Of a stretch of DNA of 64,000 bases, positions 27,352 through 36,154 are shown one piece after another. The first letter of the stretch is position 1. Every line of letters starts with the position of its first letter. The translations under genes and the position numbers were made by a program. The DNA comes from Clostridia bacterium (lineage in GTDB: Bacteria; Bacillota; Clostridia; UBA1381; UBA9506), in contig JAFQAZ010000002.1 in the NCBI GenBank assembly GCA_017416855.1, positions 62,001 to 126,000 on the forward strand. The letters are read 5' to 3'. The notes beneath the pieces are model-generated. The model saw nothing but the letters and a program-made list of their open reading frames with translations, was not told the origin of the DNA and searched no databases.

Positions 27352-27477
27352 GTGTCGGGTTCACCCATCCTGCAAAATGGCCGAATTGTGGGAGCTGTGA
27401 CACACGTATTTGTGAATGATCCAACCCGTGGGTATGGGATATTTATTGAGAATATGTTAGCGGAAGCAGAGAAATAA
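27352..27477 (+). pseudogene. spoIVB 3'-end fragment (41 codons)
   Basis: In frame, this encodes [20 protein letters not shown] and on to ENMLAEAEK-stop, parallel to the end of spoIVB (23286-23408). By eye the DNA is close to 88-90% identical, and most differences are silent or conservative (V/I, K/R). Similarity begins abruptly at TGTCGGGTTCACC (27353), with no match before it. It has no ribosome site or start of its own and is not an active gene. It is the displaced or donor 3' end of spoIVB and marks the right junction of the 23.29-27.35 kb cassette. Confidence 0.9.
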
Positions 27478-27483
27478 GACAAA

Positions 27484-27516
27484 AAGGCAGTAATACATTT
27501 CGTATTACTGCCTTTT
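27484..27516. terminator. bidirectional terminator
   Basis: A 13-bp stem AAGGCAGTAATAC/GTATTACTGCCTT with a 5-nt loop, flanked by A5 and T4. It serves the plus-strand spoIVB fragment or activase transcript and the convergent amidase gene. It is probably the ancestral spoIVB terminator. Confidence 0.88.
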
Positions 27517-27519
27517 GCA

Positions 27520-29280
27520 TTATATATCCATTTCCTCAAAAGCCTGGAGCACACCGTCACAAACGGCCTGTGCCAGTTTTTGGCGATACTCTTCCGTCAT
27601 CATCTTCTCACATTCTTCAGCATTGGAAATGAAACCAATTTCGATGAGTGTTGCCGGCATCTTAGTGGAATTAATAACCGCTAAGCTCTTTCCTTCTTTT
27701 ACGCCACGGCTGTAAGCGCCAGTTTGTTCAATCAAATTATCCAAAAGAATCTGCGACAACCGTTCCCCGGTCATACCGTTGGACACACTCCCCGCCTCCA
27801 AATAACCAAAGGTTTCTATGCCATTGGGCGTTTCCATGGTTGCAGAGTTTGTATGTATACTCACAAAAAGCGAGGTTCCGGCATCGTTAGCAATGCTGCC
27901 CACACGAAGGAAGTCGACATATACATCCTCTGTACGAATCATATGCACTTCAACACCTTCAGCCTCCAACAGTTTTTGAGCACGCAAAGCAACATCTAAG
28001 TTAAAGTCTTTTTCCTTGGCCTTAATCGTGCCATCTTCATTATAGGCCACCGCGCCTGCATCCTGACCGCCGTGACCGGCATCCAGCATGACTGACCGGG
28101 GCAATGCTTTATGTACGGATTTTAAGCGAATTTCGTTGCCCTGTACATACATTTCTGCCTCCGAGGATTTTAATTCTATGGTAATGATACCGTTTTCATC
28201 GTCAGAACCAGGGGTATATGTCATTTTCCTGCCAAAGAAACCAATCACATTAGTTTCTGCAGTTTCTTCCGGTAACAGGCCTTTAATGGGCACCGTAATG
28301 ACACTTCCCTGTTTTTTCGGCGTACCCATTTCCACATCAAATCTGATATAGTCGCGGCCACCTTCATAACCATATGTCACTTCTTTGAAAATATCTGAAA
28401 TTCTCGGCTTGGCATCGGGGTCAATCGCAATGGAAACCAAAATGTTCTTTCCCTGCACTTTTGCTTCGTATCCTAAGTTTTCTGTTAAATCAATAACTGT
28501 CCTCGCCGCTGTTTCCTGCTGACCAAACCGAATCTGTGTTACATTGCCTGTATCCATCGTAATGGGAGATGGTTTATTGACAAACATACCGCCCTCAACA
28601 TCCACAACCAACCTGGTGGGATTTTCCAGAACAAAAGCTGAATAATCTGGATTGCGCGTATCTGTAGCAATCGTCAACAAACCCTCGGTTTCATCCTTGA
28701 GCTGATAGGTCACCTTGTTCACCATAACATCACCCTGTATCGTTGTTCCGGGTGATGCAGAAGGTTTAGCCGATGGCTTTGGCGTCGGTGTAGCCACCGG
28801 TGTCTTTGGTTTTTCCTTTATGATAACGGTATCTGTTTTACTGTCAAACTCCACATCCATACCCAAATGCTCTGCCACAAAACGCGCCGGTATCATTGTG
28901 TAATCATTGATAATTTTCGGCGCAATGGGCATAGTGTACCATTGCCCGGTTACATTCACCAGCGTTTTATCAATCGTCATCAGCAACCGTTTCGTCCCCA
29001 TCTTAACCGTTACCTGACGGCTATCAGCATCCCATTCCACAGTTGCACCCAGGCCATCCTGAAAGACCGCACGGGCCGGTACCACAGAATAATCATTAAA
29101 CACAATAGGTGGCATGGGCGGATTTAACAGTTTTCCGTTTACTTCCAGTTTAAAAATATTCCCTTTATATTCATGGTAAGCACCGTCATAAAAGAATTCT
29201 ACTGCGGCGGTGGATACTGTCATTCCAAGGAGTAACAATGCTGTCATAAAAAATATGGTCAATCTCTTTTTTATGCTCAA
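27520..29280 (-). CDS. N-acetylmuramoyl-L-alanine amidase with CuAO_N1 and AMIN domains
   Basis: 586 aa with a signal peptide and a TTG start at 29280 (GGAGGGG upstream). A copper-amine-oxidase N1-like stalk domain lies at about 35-155 (two related motifs, YSVVPARAVFQDGLGATVEWD and YTMIPARFVAEHLGMDVEFD). A Pro/Thr/Ser linker (160-180) and an AMIN domain (about 185-290) follow. The C-terminal amidase_3 domain has zinc ligands His in DAGHGGQDAG, Glu in AKEKDFN and His in SIHTN, and catalytic Glu in LIEIGFISN. It cleaves the amide bond between muramic acid and the stem peptide outside the cell. Its start overlaps the ruvX stop by 4 bp. Confidence 0.93.
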   Translation of the reverse strand: MSIKKRLTIFFMTALLLLGMTVSTAAVEFFYDGAYHEYKGNIFKLEVNGKLLNPPMPPIVFNDYSVVPARAVFQDGLGATVEWDADSRQVTVKMGTKRLLMTIDKTLVNVTGQWYTMPIAPKIINDYTMIPARFVAEHLGMDVEFDSKTDTVIIKEKPKTPVATPTPKPSAKPSASPGTTIQGDVMVNKVTYQLKDETEGLLTIATDTRNPDYSAFVLENPTRLVVDVEGGMFVNKPSPITMDTGNVTQIRFGQQETAARTVIDLTENLGYEAKVQGKNILVSIAIDPDAKPRISDIFKEVTYGYEGGRDYIRFDVEMGTPKKQGSVITVPIKGLLPEETAETNVIGFFGRKMTYTPGSDDENGIITIELKSSEAEMYVQGNEIRLKSVHKALPRSVMLDAGHGGQDAGAVAYNEDGTIKAKEKDFNLDVALRAQKLLEAEGVEVHMIRTEDVYVDFLRVGSIANDAGTSLFVSIHTNSATMETPNGIETFGYLEAGSVSNGMTGERLSQILLDNLIEQTGAYSRGVKEGKSLAVINSTKMPATLIEIGFISNAEECEKMMTEEYRQKLAQAVCDGVLQAFEEMDI

Positions 29281-29699
29281 ATTTGCCCCTCCGTTCGTTT
29301 TAAAAACTGCATATACCCTTCTAAAATAAGAGTTGCGGCCACGGTATCTACAATTGCTTTCCGCTTTTTACCGCGAACATCCAGTTCACTTAAATAGCCA
29401 TGAGCAGCCACCGTGGTCAGCCGCTCATCCCAGAACACAATATCAATATCGACCAGTGTCTGCAATTGTGCTGCAAAGGCTCTTGCCTTTTCAGCGCTGG
29501 CACCTTCTGTATTATCCATATTTTTAGGAAGTCCCACAACAATCCTGCCGACTCCCTGTTCTTTGGCCAGTTCTGCTATCTGTGTGGCGGCAGTTTCCGA
29601 TTGTTTCACATTGCCCCATCCCTGTGCCATAATGCACAAAGGATCAGACATTGCAACGCCAATGCGCGCGTCGCCATAATCAATTCCCATCAACTTCAT
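29277..29699 (-). CDS. ruvX: RuvX/YqgF, putative Holliday junction resolvase
   Basis: 140 aa from the ATG at 29699, where AAGGTGG has proper spacing (the ATG at 29708 is too close). RNase H-like fold: MGIDYGDARIGVA (first catalytic Asp), GLPKNMDNTEG, WDERLTT and DTVAATLIL (last Asp). YqgF proteins act in pre-16S rRNA processing and/or junction resolution. It is the middle gene of csaB-like / ruvX / amidase. Confidence 0.94.
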   Translation of the reverse strand: MKLMGIDYGDARIGVAMSDPLCIMAQGWGNVKQSETAATQIAELAKEQGVGRIVVGLPKNMDNTEGASAEKARAFAAQLQTLVDIDIVFWDERLTTVAAHGYLSELDVRGKKRKAIVDTVAATLILEGYMQFLKRTEGQI

Positions 29700-29722
29700 T
29701 GCTGCCATCCACCTTTCTGATT

Positions 29723-31966
29723 TTACAATCCAAACTGTAACCGGCGGATTAGCTCGCCGGCAATGTGTGCGTTTTCCTTCGCTTTATCGCACAATAAAAC
29801 GTGTTTTTCCTTCAGCGCCTGTTGTATATCATCCCGATTATCCAAAACCGCATAAACTGCATTAATGGCTTTATCAACTGAAAACTCCTCCACTGAAATT
29901 CCGGTTCCAATGCCGATATATTCCATAAACGCATCTACTTTTGTATCATAGGATAAGCCAACCGTCGGCACAAAGGCATTAACGGCATAAATCAGCGAAT
30001 GCAGTCGTTCTGCCAGCATTGCATCCATTCGACTCACAAGACCAATCAATTCTTCTGCCGGACGGCTCCTGCCGATAATATAACACTTATCACTCAGCAA
30101 ATTTGCAATACTTTGTGAAAAATCAAAGTCTAAGGGATATTGCATAGGAACGAACACCGGAACCAATTGACGTTCTTTGCAAACCGTATCAATCACTTCC
30201 GCCAATTTTGCTATAAAGTCCTTATCGCTTTCCTTCCATTGACGAACAGAAATACCAAGAAGCTTTTCTTCAGGAGAAATTCCTTCTTCAAGAAGAACTT
30301 CATCAATCCGTTCCTTAGAAGCAGGTTGAATAGAAAGGGCCGGATCTGCTGTCACCGTCACTTTTTCTGCCGGAATACCCAATTGCTTTAATTCTTCTTT
30401 GGAGGTTTCCTCACGCAAAGTGATCACATCAACAGCATTCAATGCTTTTTGTACTGCCAGCCGGTTTGCTTCTTTATTCACAGGGCCAATACCATTAGCA
30501 TAGAGCATAACTGCTGCTCCGGCACTTTTAGCCAACTTGATTAAGGATAAATAATATTTGATAGAACGGCTGGATGTAACATCCTGCAACAAGCTGCCGC
30601 CGCCGCTGATGAACAGCTTTGTTTTCTTAAACATTTTTTTAATTTTAAAATAGCGATATCGATTAACGGATTCAACTCCGTAAACTGCTGCAGTTTCCTT
30701 AGGGTTTTTAGACAGAACGCAGATGTTGGCTTCAGGCATTTCTTCACGCAAATGGCAAAGCATTGCAGATAAAAGCGCTTCATCACCGGAATTTCCGTAA
30801 CCGTAATAGCCTGAAATGACTACATCCCATGGCTTTTTATCAATAGCCGCGCAATACATTCTGGCATTATCCTCTGCCATTTTAGAAACGGAATAATTTT
30901 CACAGATGACCTTTCTGGAATAGGCGCCCCAAGCTTCCTGCTGCTCTTTTGAAGCTGACAAAACCTTTTTAACATCCTCTAAAAGCAGCTCTTTTGTAGA
31001 CTCTGCAAGACCACGGCAGCAGAAATTCGTGTCAATGCCAACCTGAAGTTTGTCCTCTTCAAAAATACCAAGATACCCCTCATTACCAGCCACAATCACC
31101 GGCTTTGCACAGGCCATAGCCTCCAGCGCTGAGCGGGATACACCGATAAACAAATCAGACATTGCCGCAAACTGATCAATATCTGTACGGCCACCTGTTA
31201 AGGTGATCATCTTTCTACCAATTTTACCATTGATTTCGTCTGTTAAGGCTTTTAGCTTGTCAAAGACATTCCCACCGCCAACAATGACAATATCTGTACC
31301 CGGAAAGGCATTTTCAATCTCAGGCGCAATTTCAGCCAGATGAAAGGCCACCAGAGCTCTGTCTTCATCCATACGGCTGATATAGACAATTTTTTTGCTC
31401 TCTTCAGGCAGAGAGAACTCTGCAAGAGCTTTAGAATAATCTGCTTCAGGAGAAAACTTATTGGTATCAATTCCATTAATGGTTACAGAAATATCTTTAG
31501 GATTCGTACCATAATTATCCATTAAGTAAGTTTTAATGTCTTCACTAACGGCCATCACTTTTTCGCCCCAATTGGTCATTTGTTTAAACCAAAAACTGGT
31601 GCGGAACACCCAATGAGCTGTTGTCACAAAGGTAAAATCCATCATTTTATGCAGAATGCCGCACAAAAATGCCGGAATACGGCCGTGAGCATGAACAATA
31701 TCAATCTGTTCATCGCGGATAATCTTTTTAAGCATTCGTAATGATTCTGCCATTCTGGCCGGATGCTTGGTATACATTGGCACAGTATAATGCGGAATGC
31801 CCGCCGCCTTTAAATGCTCTTCATACACACCGCCACCGGAAGCAACAACAATATCAAAGCCCATTCGTGCCAGTTCTAAGCTCAGCTCCAGCACATGGGT
31901 TTCAGCACCGCCGATTTCAAGACGCATCAGTGTCATTAAAATTTTCTTTTTTCTGATATCTGCCAT
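29723..31966 (-). CDS. csaB: fusion of GT4 glycosyltransferase and CsaB pyruvyl transferase
   Basis: A 747-aa two-domain protein. Residues 1-375 are a GT-B glycosyltransferase of family 4 (LMRLEIGGAETHVLELSLELARMG, HAHGRIPAFL, EAMACAKPVIVAG). Residues about 378-747 are a polysaccharide pyruvyl transferase of the CsaB type (VISGYYGYGNSGDEALLSAML, FISGGGSLLQDVTS, AERLHSLIYAVN). CsaB adds ketal-linked pyruvate to the secondary wall polymer, which is what SLH domains bind. That links it to the SLH proteins at 1-4174, although the genes are 25 kb apart. The fusion suggests coupled transfer of a sugar and its pyruvylation. No signal peptide or membrane helix, so it acts on the cytoplasmic side. AAGGAG is 8 nt from the ATG. 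Confidence 0.93.
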   Translation of the reverse strand: MADIRKKKILMTLMRLEIGGAETHVLELSLELARMGFDIVVASGGGVYEEHLKAAGIPHYTVPMYTKHPARMAESLRMLKKIIRDEQIDIVHAHGRIPAFLCGILHKMMDFTFVTTAHWVFRTSFWFKQMTNWGEKVMAVSEDIKTYLMDNYGTNPKDISVTINGIDTNKFSPEADYSKALAEFSLPEESKKIVYISRMDEDRALVAFHLAEIAPEIENAFPGTDIVIVGGGNVFDKLKALTDEINGKIGRKMITLTGGRTDIDQFAAMSDLFIGVSRSALEAMACAKPVIVAGNEGYLGIFEEDKLQVGIDTNFCCRGLAESTKELLLEDVKKVLSASKEQQEAWGAYSRKVICENYSVSKMAEDNARMYCAAIDKKPWDVVISGYYGYGNSGDEALLSAMLCHLREEMPEANICVLSKNPKETAAVYGVESVNRYRYFKIKKMFKKTKLFISGGGSLLQDVTSSRSIKYYLSLIKLAKSAGAAVMLYANGIGPVNKEANRLAVQKALNAVDVITLREETSKEELKQLGIPAEKVTVTADPALSIQPASKERIDEVLLEEGISPEEKLLGISVRQWKESDKDFIAKLAEVIDTVCKERQLVPVFVPMQYPLDFDFSQSIANLLSDKCYIIGRSRPAEELIGLVSRMDAMLAERLHSLIYAVNAFVPTVGLSYDTKVDAFMEYIGIGTGISVEEFSVDKAINAVYAVLDNRDDIQQALKEKHVLLCDKAKENAHIAGELIRRLQFGL

Positions 31967-32028
31967 CTAAAGCACTCCTTCCGGTAACATTACATAAGGA
32001 TTTTTCTGTTCAGATCGATAGAATTAAA

Positions 32029-33108
32029 TTATTTCGCTGCAATTTCCTTAATAATCTGCATCATTTCGTCCATTTTTGCTTCCATATCCGCAACCAGTTT
32101 CAGTTGTGTTCTGGCGCGGTCAAGATTCTGTTCAGGATAATGAACTTTAAAATATACATCACCATTTAAGTAATCTGCCAAGAAACGGATGCCGCATTCA
32201 TATGTCATCAGTTTGGCAGAAAAAGGCAACAATTCCAGTTCCTTTTCGGTGATAACTTCTTTCATTTCTTCGATATATCCTTTAGAGAAAGACTTAAACA
32301 ACTCCAAATCGAACCAAACCTTTGAAAGGTCTTTTTCGTCTTCATCTGCCGTGGATGCACCAAAACGGAGAGCATCACCGTAATCATATAGCATTGAGCC
32401 GGGCATAACCGTATCAAGGTCTACCACACAAATGGGCTCATTGGAATCAATATCAAACATAACATTATTAAGCTTGGTATCATTATGGGTTACACGCAAA
32501 GGCACCAGGCCTTCTGCCATTGCCTTTAAAACAGCATCCATCTCCTCTACCCGTGCCAGAGCAAAATCGATTTCTTCCTTCACGCTTGCCGCTCTTTTTG
32601 CCGCATCATTTTGGATAGCCTCGCGAAGCTGATTCACACGGTTAGGTGTATTGTGAAACTCCGGAATAGTTTCATACAGCTTTTCCGCCGGAAAATCTGC
32701 AAGCATATTCTGAAATTTACCAAAAGCTCTTGCCACATTGTAAAACTGTTCCGCCGATTCCACTTTGTTGTAAGATACGGCGTTTTCAATAAATTTATAC
32801 ACACGGAAAACACGACCGGGTTCCGGTTCGACATATGTTTTGCCATCAACGGTTTTAACAAGCGTTAATGTTTCTCTGTCCGGATCACCGCCTGCCGCTG
32901 TAATCTTTTTACGAAGGTGTTCTGTAACATTTTCAATGTTCTCCATTACTTCACCGGGTTTTTTAAAAATATCCGTATTCACCCGTTGCAGAAGATATGG
33001 CTGATTTTTTATGCGGTAGGTTTCATTAATATGTCCATCGCCATATTCATCCATATTTGCCTCAATGTTAAACTGCTTTAATACATTCTGAAAATAGCTC
33101 TCCATCAT
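32029..33108 (-). CDS. N-acetylhexosamine 1-kinase-like APH-fold kinase
   Basis: About 359 aa from the ATG at 33108 (or 33105); a TTG at 33120 is also in frame. No start has a strong ribosome site. The fold is that of aminoglycoside phosphotransferases: nucleotide-loop region INETYRI...YLLQRVN, catalytic loop VTHNDTKLNNVMFD, metal-binding VVDLDTVMPG. Length and the HNDTKLNNV signature match the NahK group, which phosphorylates GlcNAc/GalNAc at C1 in mucin-sugar salvage; the exact substrate is inferred. Only 62 bp without a clear terminator separate it from the GT4-CsaB gene, so the genes may be co-transcribed. Confidence 0.78.
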   Translation of the reverse strand: MMESYFQNVLKQFNIEANMDEYGDGHINETYRIKNQPYLLQRVNTDIFKKPGEVMENIENVTEHLRKKITAAGGDPDRETLTLVKTVDGKTYVEPEPGRVFRVYKFIENAVSYNKVESAEQFYNVARAFGKFQNMLADFPAEKLYETIPEFHNTPNRVNQLREAIQNDAAKRAASVKEEIDFALARVEEMDAVLKAMAEGLVPLRVTHNDTKLNNVMFDIDSNEPICVVDLDTVMPGSMLYDYGDALRFGASTADEDEKDLSKVWFDLELFKSFSKGYIEEMKEVITEKELELLPFSAKLMTYECGIRFLADYLNGDVYFKVHYPEQNLDRARTQLKLVADMEAKMDEMMQIIKEIAAK

Positions 33109-33253
33109 ACACACATCCAATCACATTATTATATCGTGTATAAATACATTTTTACTATTTTAGTATATAATACTTTACTTCTTTTTTCAATTGTTTCGGC
33201 TTCATTGTAACAAAATCTTAAATTTGCCGTCAAAAAAACGAAACTTTTGTCAT

Positions 33254-33288
33254 AAAAAAAGGGCTGTCGCTTGTTGCGACAACCCTTT
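33254..33288 (-). terminator. terminator of serC-serA
   Basis: On the minus strand AAAGGGTTGTCGC pairs with GCGACAGCCCTTT (one G-U pair), then a run of T. It lies 11 bp after the serA stop codon. The remaining 33109-33253 carries only the likely promoter of the kinase gene (TATAAT about 20 bp upstream). Confidence 0.88.
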
Positions 33289-33299
33289 CACTCCTTGTC

Positions 33300-34466
33300 T
33301 TACCGTAAAACACGAACTCTTAAAACGCCTTCAATTTTCTGCAGTTTTTCTTCAATATCATCATCTACTGCACCGGAAATATCCATAATCGTGTAGGCAG
33401 TTTCCTTTTTGTTTTTATTCATCATATTCAGGATATTCAGTTGCTTTTCAGCAAACAGAGCCGAGAACTGACTGAGCATAGTGGGCACATTCTGATGAAG
33501 AATGGTCACACGTACATCACCTTCACGGTCAACAGAACAGCTGGGGAAGTTCACAGAATTAGTAATGTTACCATTTTCTAAATAATCCACCAGTTCCTGC
33601 GCTGCCATTTCTGCACAGTTTTCTTCAGATTCCGGTGTGGAAGCACCCAAGTGCGGAATAGCAATGACATTATCCATTGTGAGAACTGTTTCATCCGGGA
33701 AGTCAGTTACATAACATGCAACCTTCTTCTCTTCGATAGCTGTTGCCAGATGAGAAGCATTCACCAGACCGCCGCGGGAGAAGTTTAAGATTCTCACACC
33801 ATCTTTCATGGTCTTTAATGTATCAGAATTAATCATATTCTTAGTAGAATCATTCAGAGGCACATGCAGAGTGATATAATCACAGGTTGCAAAAATTTCG
33901 TTCATATCCTTTGCCTTGATGATGCTGCGGGATAAGTGCCAAGCAGAATCTATGGTGAGGTACGGATCATAGCCGATAACATCCATGCCCAGGTTGTGAG
34001 CTGTGTTTGCCACCATAACACCAATGGCACCCAGACCAATAACACCCAGTTTTTTCCCTTTTAATTCAGGACCTACAAACTGACCCTTACCTTTTTCAAC
34101 CAGTTTCGGCACTTCTGCACCTTTGCCGATTAAGGTTTTTGCCCATTCAATACCGCCGGTGATATTACGGCTGGCTAATAAAAGACCCGCAATCACCAGT
34201 TCTTTAACAGCATTTGCATTCGCACCGGGAGTGTTAAACACAACGATACCCTTTTCTGTGCAGGCATCAATAGGAATATTGTTTACGCCTGCACCAGCAC
34301 GGGCAACAGCCTTTAAATTGGCGGGCAGTTCCATATCGTGCATGGAAAAGCTGCGCAGAATGATACCATCAGGATTTTCGCAGGTATCCGTTACGGTATA
34401 TTTTTCAGCGCTGAACTTATCCAGGCCCTGAGGGGCAATTTTATTTAAGGTTAAAACGTCAAACAT
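33300..34466 (-). CDS. serA: D-3-phosphoglycerate dehydrogenase with C-terminal ACT domain
   Basis: 388 aa from the ATG at 34466; a GTG at 34475 is less likely. NAD-binding motif LGVIGLGAIGVMVAN; catalytic Arg in NFSRGGLV, Glu in the DFPDETVLT region and His in IPHLGASTPESEENCAEMA. An ACT domain (about 315-388, VRVTILHQNVPTMLSQFSALFAE) would sense serine or a related amino acid. First committed step of serine synthesis, in an operon with serC 15 bp upstream. Phosphoserine phosphatase is not in the window. Confidence 0.95.
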   Translation of the reverse strand: MFDVLTLNKIAPQGLDKFSAEKYTVTDTCENPDGIILRSFSMHDMELPANLKAVARAGAGVNNIPIDACTEKGIVVFNTPGANANAVKELVIAGLLLASRNITGGIEWAKTLIGKGAEVPKLVEKGKGQFVGPELKGKKLGVIGLGAIGVMVANTAHNLGMDVIGYDPYLTIDSAWHLSRSIIKAKDMNEIFATCDYITLHVPLNDSTKNMINSDTLKTMKDGVRILNFSRGGLVNASHLATAIEEKKVACYVTDFPDETVLTMDNVIAIPHLGASTPESEENCAEMAAQELVDYLENGNITNSVNFPSCSVDREGDVRVTILHQNVPTMLSQFSALFAEKQLNILNMMNKNKKETAYTIMDISGAVDDDIEEKLQKIEGVLRVRVLR

Positions 34467-34481
34467 TAAAATCACTCACTT

Positions 34482-35558
34482 TTAGTTATTTTTTTCAAAT
34501 TCTTTCATGAAAGCAACCAATGCTTCTACACCTTCAACAGGCATAGCATTGTAAATGCTGGCACGCATACCGCCAACGGTACGATGACCCTTCAGGTTAA
34601 CAAAACCGGCTGCCTTTGCTTCTTTAATGAATTTAGCATTCAGTTCATCAGAGTCAGTTACAAAGGGAACGTTCATCAGAGAACGGTCTTCTTTTACAAC
34701 AGTACCGCGGAACATTTTGGAAGAATCCAGAAAATCATATAAAATAGCAGCTTTCTTTTTGTTAATCTCATGCATAGCGTCAATGCCGCCTAATTCTTTC
34801 AGCCATTCCAATACCATTTTCAGAATGTAAATAGCATAAGTCGGCGGTGTGTTATACATAGAACCGTTATCAGCATGAATCTGATAGTCAAACATGGTGG
34901 GAGTGCCTTCTTTTGCATGACCGATTAAATCCTCACGGATAATCACAACGGTCACGCCGGCAGGGCCCATATTTTTCTGTGCACCGGCATAAAGCATACC
35001 GAACTTAGAGACATCAATGGGTTCGGAAAGCGCATTAGAAGAAATATCAGCAACAATCGGCACATTACCAGTGTCAGGCAGTTTGGTGTAACGAGTACCG
35101 TAAATTGTATTGTTAAAGGTAATGTGGAAATAATCTGCCTCAGGATCAAAAGTAGCAGGATCCAGTTTCGGAATATAAGAAAATGTTTTGTCAGCAGAAC
35201 TTGCCACACGGTTTACTGTACCATATTTTTCTGCTTCCTGAGCAGCCTTTTTAGACCACTGACCGGTAATAACATAATCTGCTTTGCCGGTTTTTAACAA
35301 ATTCAAAGGAATCATAGCAAACTGGCTGGAAGCACCACCCTGCAGAAACAGAACTTTATAATTATCGGGAATGTTCATCAATTCACGAAGAAGCGCTTCT
35401 GCGCCATTAATAATAGCCTCGTACTCAGGTGTACGATGACTCATTTCCATAACAGACATACCACATCCGTTATAATCCAGCATATCTGCAGCTGCTTTCT
35501 TCAGAACTGCCTCCGGCAACATGGAGGGACCGGCTGAAAAATTAAAAACTCTACCCAT
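34482..35558 (-). CDS. serC: phosphoserine aminotransferase
   Basis: 358 aa starting at the ATG at 35558 (GGAGG 8 nt upstream; a longer frame lacks this spacing). Class V PLP aminotransferase: FNFSAGPSMLPEAVL at the N-terminus, LQGGASSQF for cofactor phosphate, VADISSNALSEPIDVSKF and Lys in AGAQKNMGPAG for the Schiff base. It makes 3-phosphoserine from 3-phosphohydroxypyruvate. Together with serA it forms a two-gene operon behind a consensus promoter and an 18-bp palindrome. Confidence 0.96.
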   Translation of the reverse strand: MGRVFNFSAGPSMLPEAVLKKAAADMLDYNGCGMSVMEMSHRTPEYEAIINGAEALLRELMNIPDNYKVLFLQGGASSQFAMIPLNLLKTGKADYVITGQWSKKAAQEAEKYGTVNRVASSADKTFSYIPKLDPATFDPEADYFHITFNNTIYGTRYTKLPDTGNVPIVADISSNALSEPIDVSKFGMLYAGAQKNMGPAGVTVVIIREDLIGHAKEGTPTMFDYQIHADNGSMYNTPPTYAIYILKMVLEWLKELGGIDAMHEINKKKAAILYDFLDSSKMFRGTVVKEDRSLMNVPFVTDSDELNAKFIKEAKAAGFVNLKGHRTVGGMRASIYNAMPVEGVEALVAFMKEFEKNN

Positions 35559-35583
35559 TGTAAAGACCTCCAATAAATAATTT

Positions 35584-35639
35584 TTGTTATAAATATAACA
35601 ATATTCTTTAATTATACATTATAATAAGTCATCCGTCAA
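35584..35639 (-). promoter_or_regulatory. serC promoter with 18-bp palindromic operator
   Basis: Minus strand: TTGACG (35639-35634), 17 bp, TATAAT (35616-35611). Just past the expected start (near 35604) lies a perfect palindrome, TTGTTATA-AA-TATAACAA (35584-35601). A repressor bound there would block the serCA transcript. The regulator is not identifiable here. Confidence 0.7.
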
Positions 35640-35828
35640 TAGTTTTTTCATGTAAAACAAGCGTTTCTTCACCATTTTCGACAATTTGCAAGTATTATAA
35701 AAAATTTTTTAAAATATACTTCCCTTTTCTGATAAATTGTGTTACAATGTATTTGTTAGTATCCTTACTGACGCTTAATTTGCCGTTATTCCGGCAATGA
35801 TGTTACAGAACTTAAGGAGGTGTAACGA

Positions 35829-35996
35829 ATGGCTTATAAAATTACAGACGAATGCATCGGCTGCGGCGCTTGCGAAGCTGAATGCCCCGTATCCTGTATC
35901 AGCGCAGGCGATATCTACGCTATCGACGCTGACAGCTGCATCGATTGCGGTAACTGCGCAAACGTTTGCCCTGTAGGTGCGCCTCAGGCAGAATAA
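35829..35996 (+). CDS. 2[4Fe-4S] ferredoxin
   Basis: A 55-aa clostridial-type ferredoxin: MAYKITDECIGCGACEAECP and later CIDCGNCANVCPVGAPQAE. Both CxxCxxCxxxCP cluster motifs are complete. AAGGAGGTG stands ideally before the ATG. An extended -10 (TGT-TACAAT, about 35741-35749) and a small hairpin GCCG/CGGC lie in the leader. It is monocistronic with its own terminator and is probably a general low-potential electron carrier. Confidence 0.95.
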   Translation: MAYKITDECIGCGACEAECPVSCISAGDIYAIDADSCIDCGNCANVCPVGAPQAE

Positions 35997-36028
35997 TTTC
36001 TGCAACGTATACGTACATAACATGTTTG

Positions 36029-36068
36029 GAATCCGGAAAGGTTTTATCCTTTCCGGATTCTTCTTTTT
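36029..36068 (+). terminator. ferredoxin gene terminator
   Basis: A 13-bp perfect stem GAATCCGGAAAGG/CCTTTCCGGATTC with a 6-nt loop, followed by TTCTTTTT. Confidence 0.9.
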
Positions 36069-36154
36069 CATCCAGGACTTCCCTACTTTTCCGTTAATTT
36101 TGCATTGCCTCTTGCCGTTATTTTCTTGTATAATATATACAGGAGTTGATTGTT

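Noticed and set aside
29277-29720. Plus-strand frames opposite ruvX
   Set aside because: They are shadows of a conserved gene with normal codon use on the minus strand.
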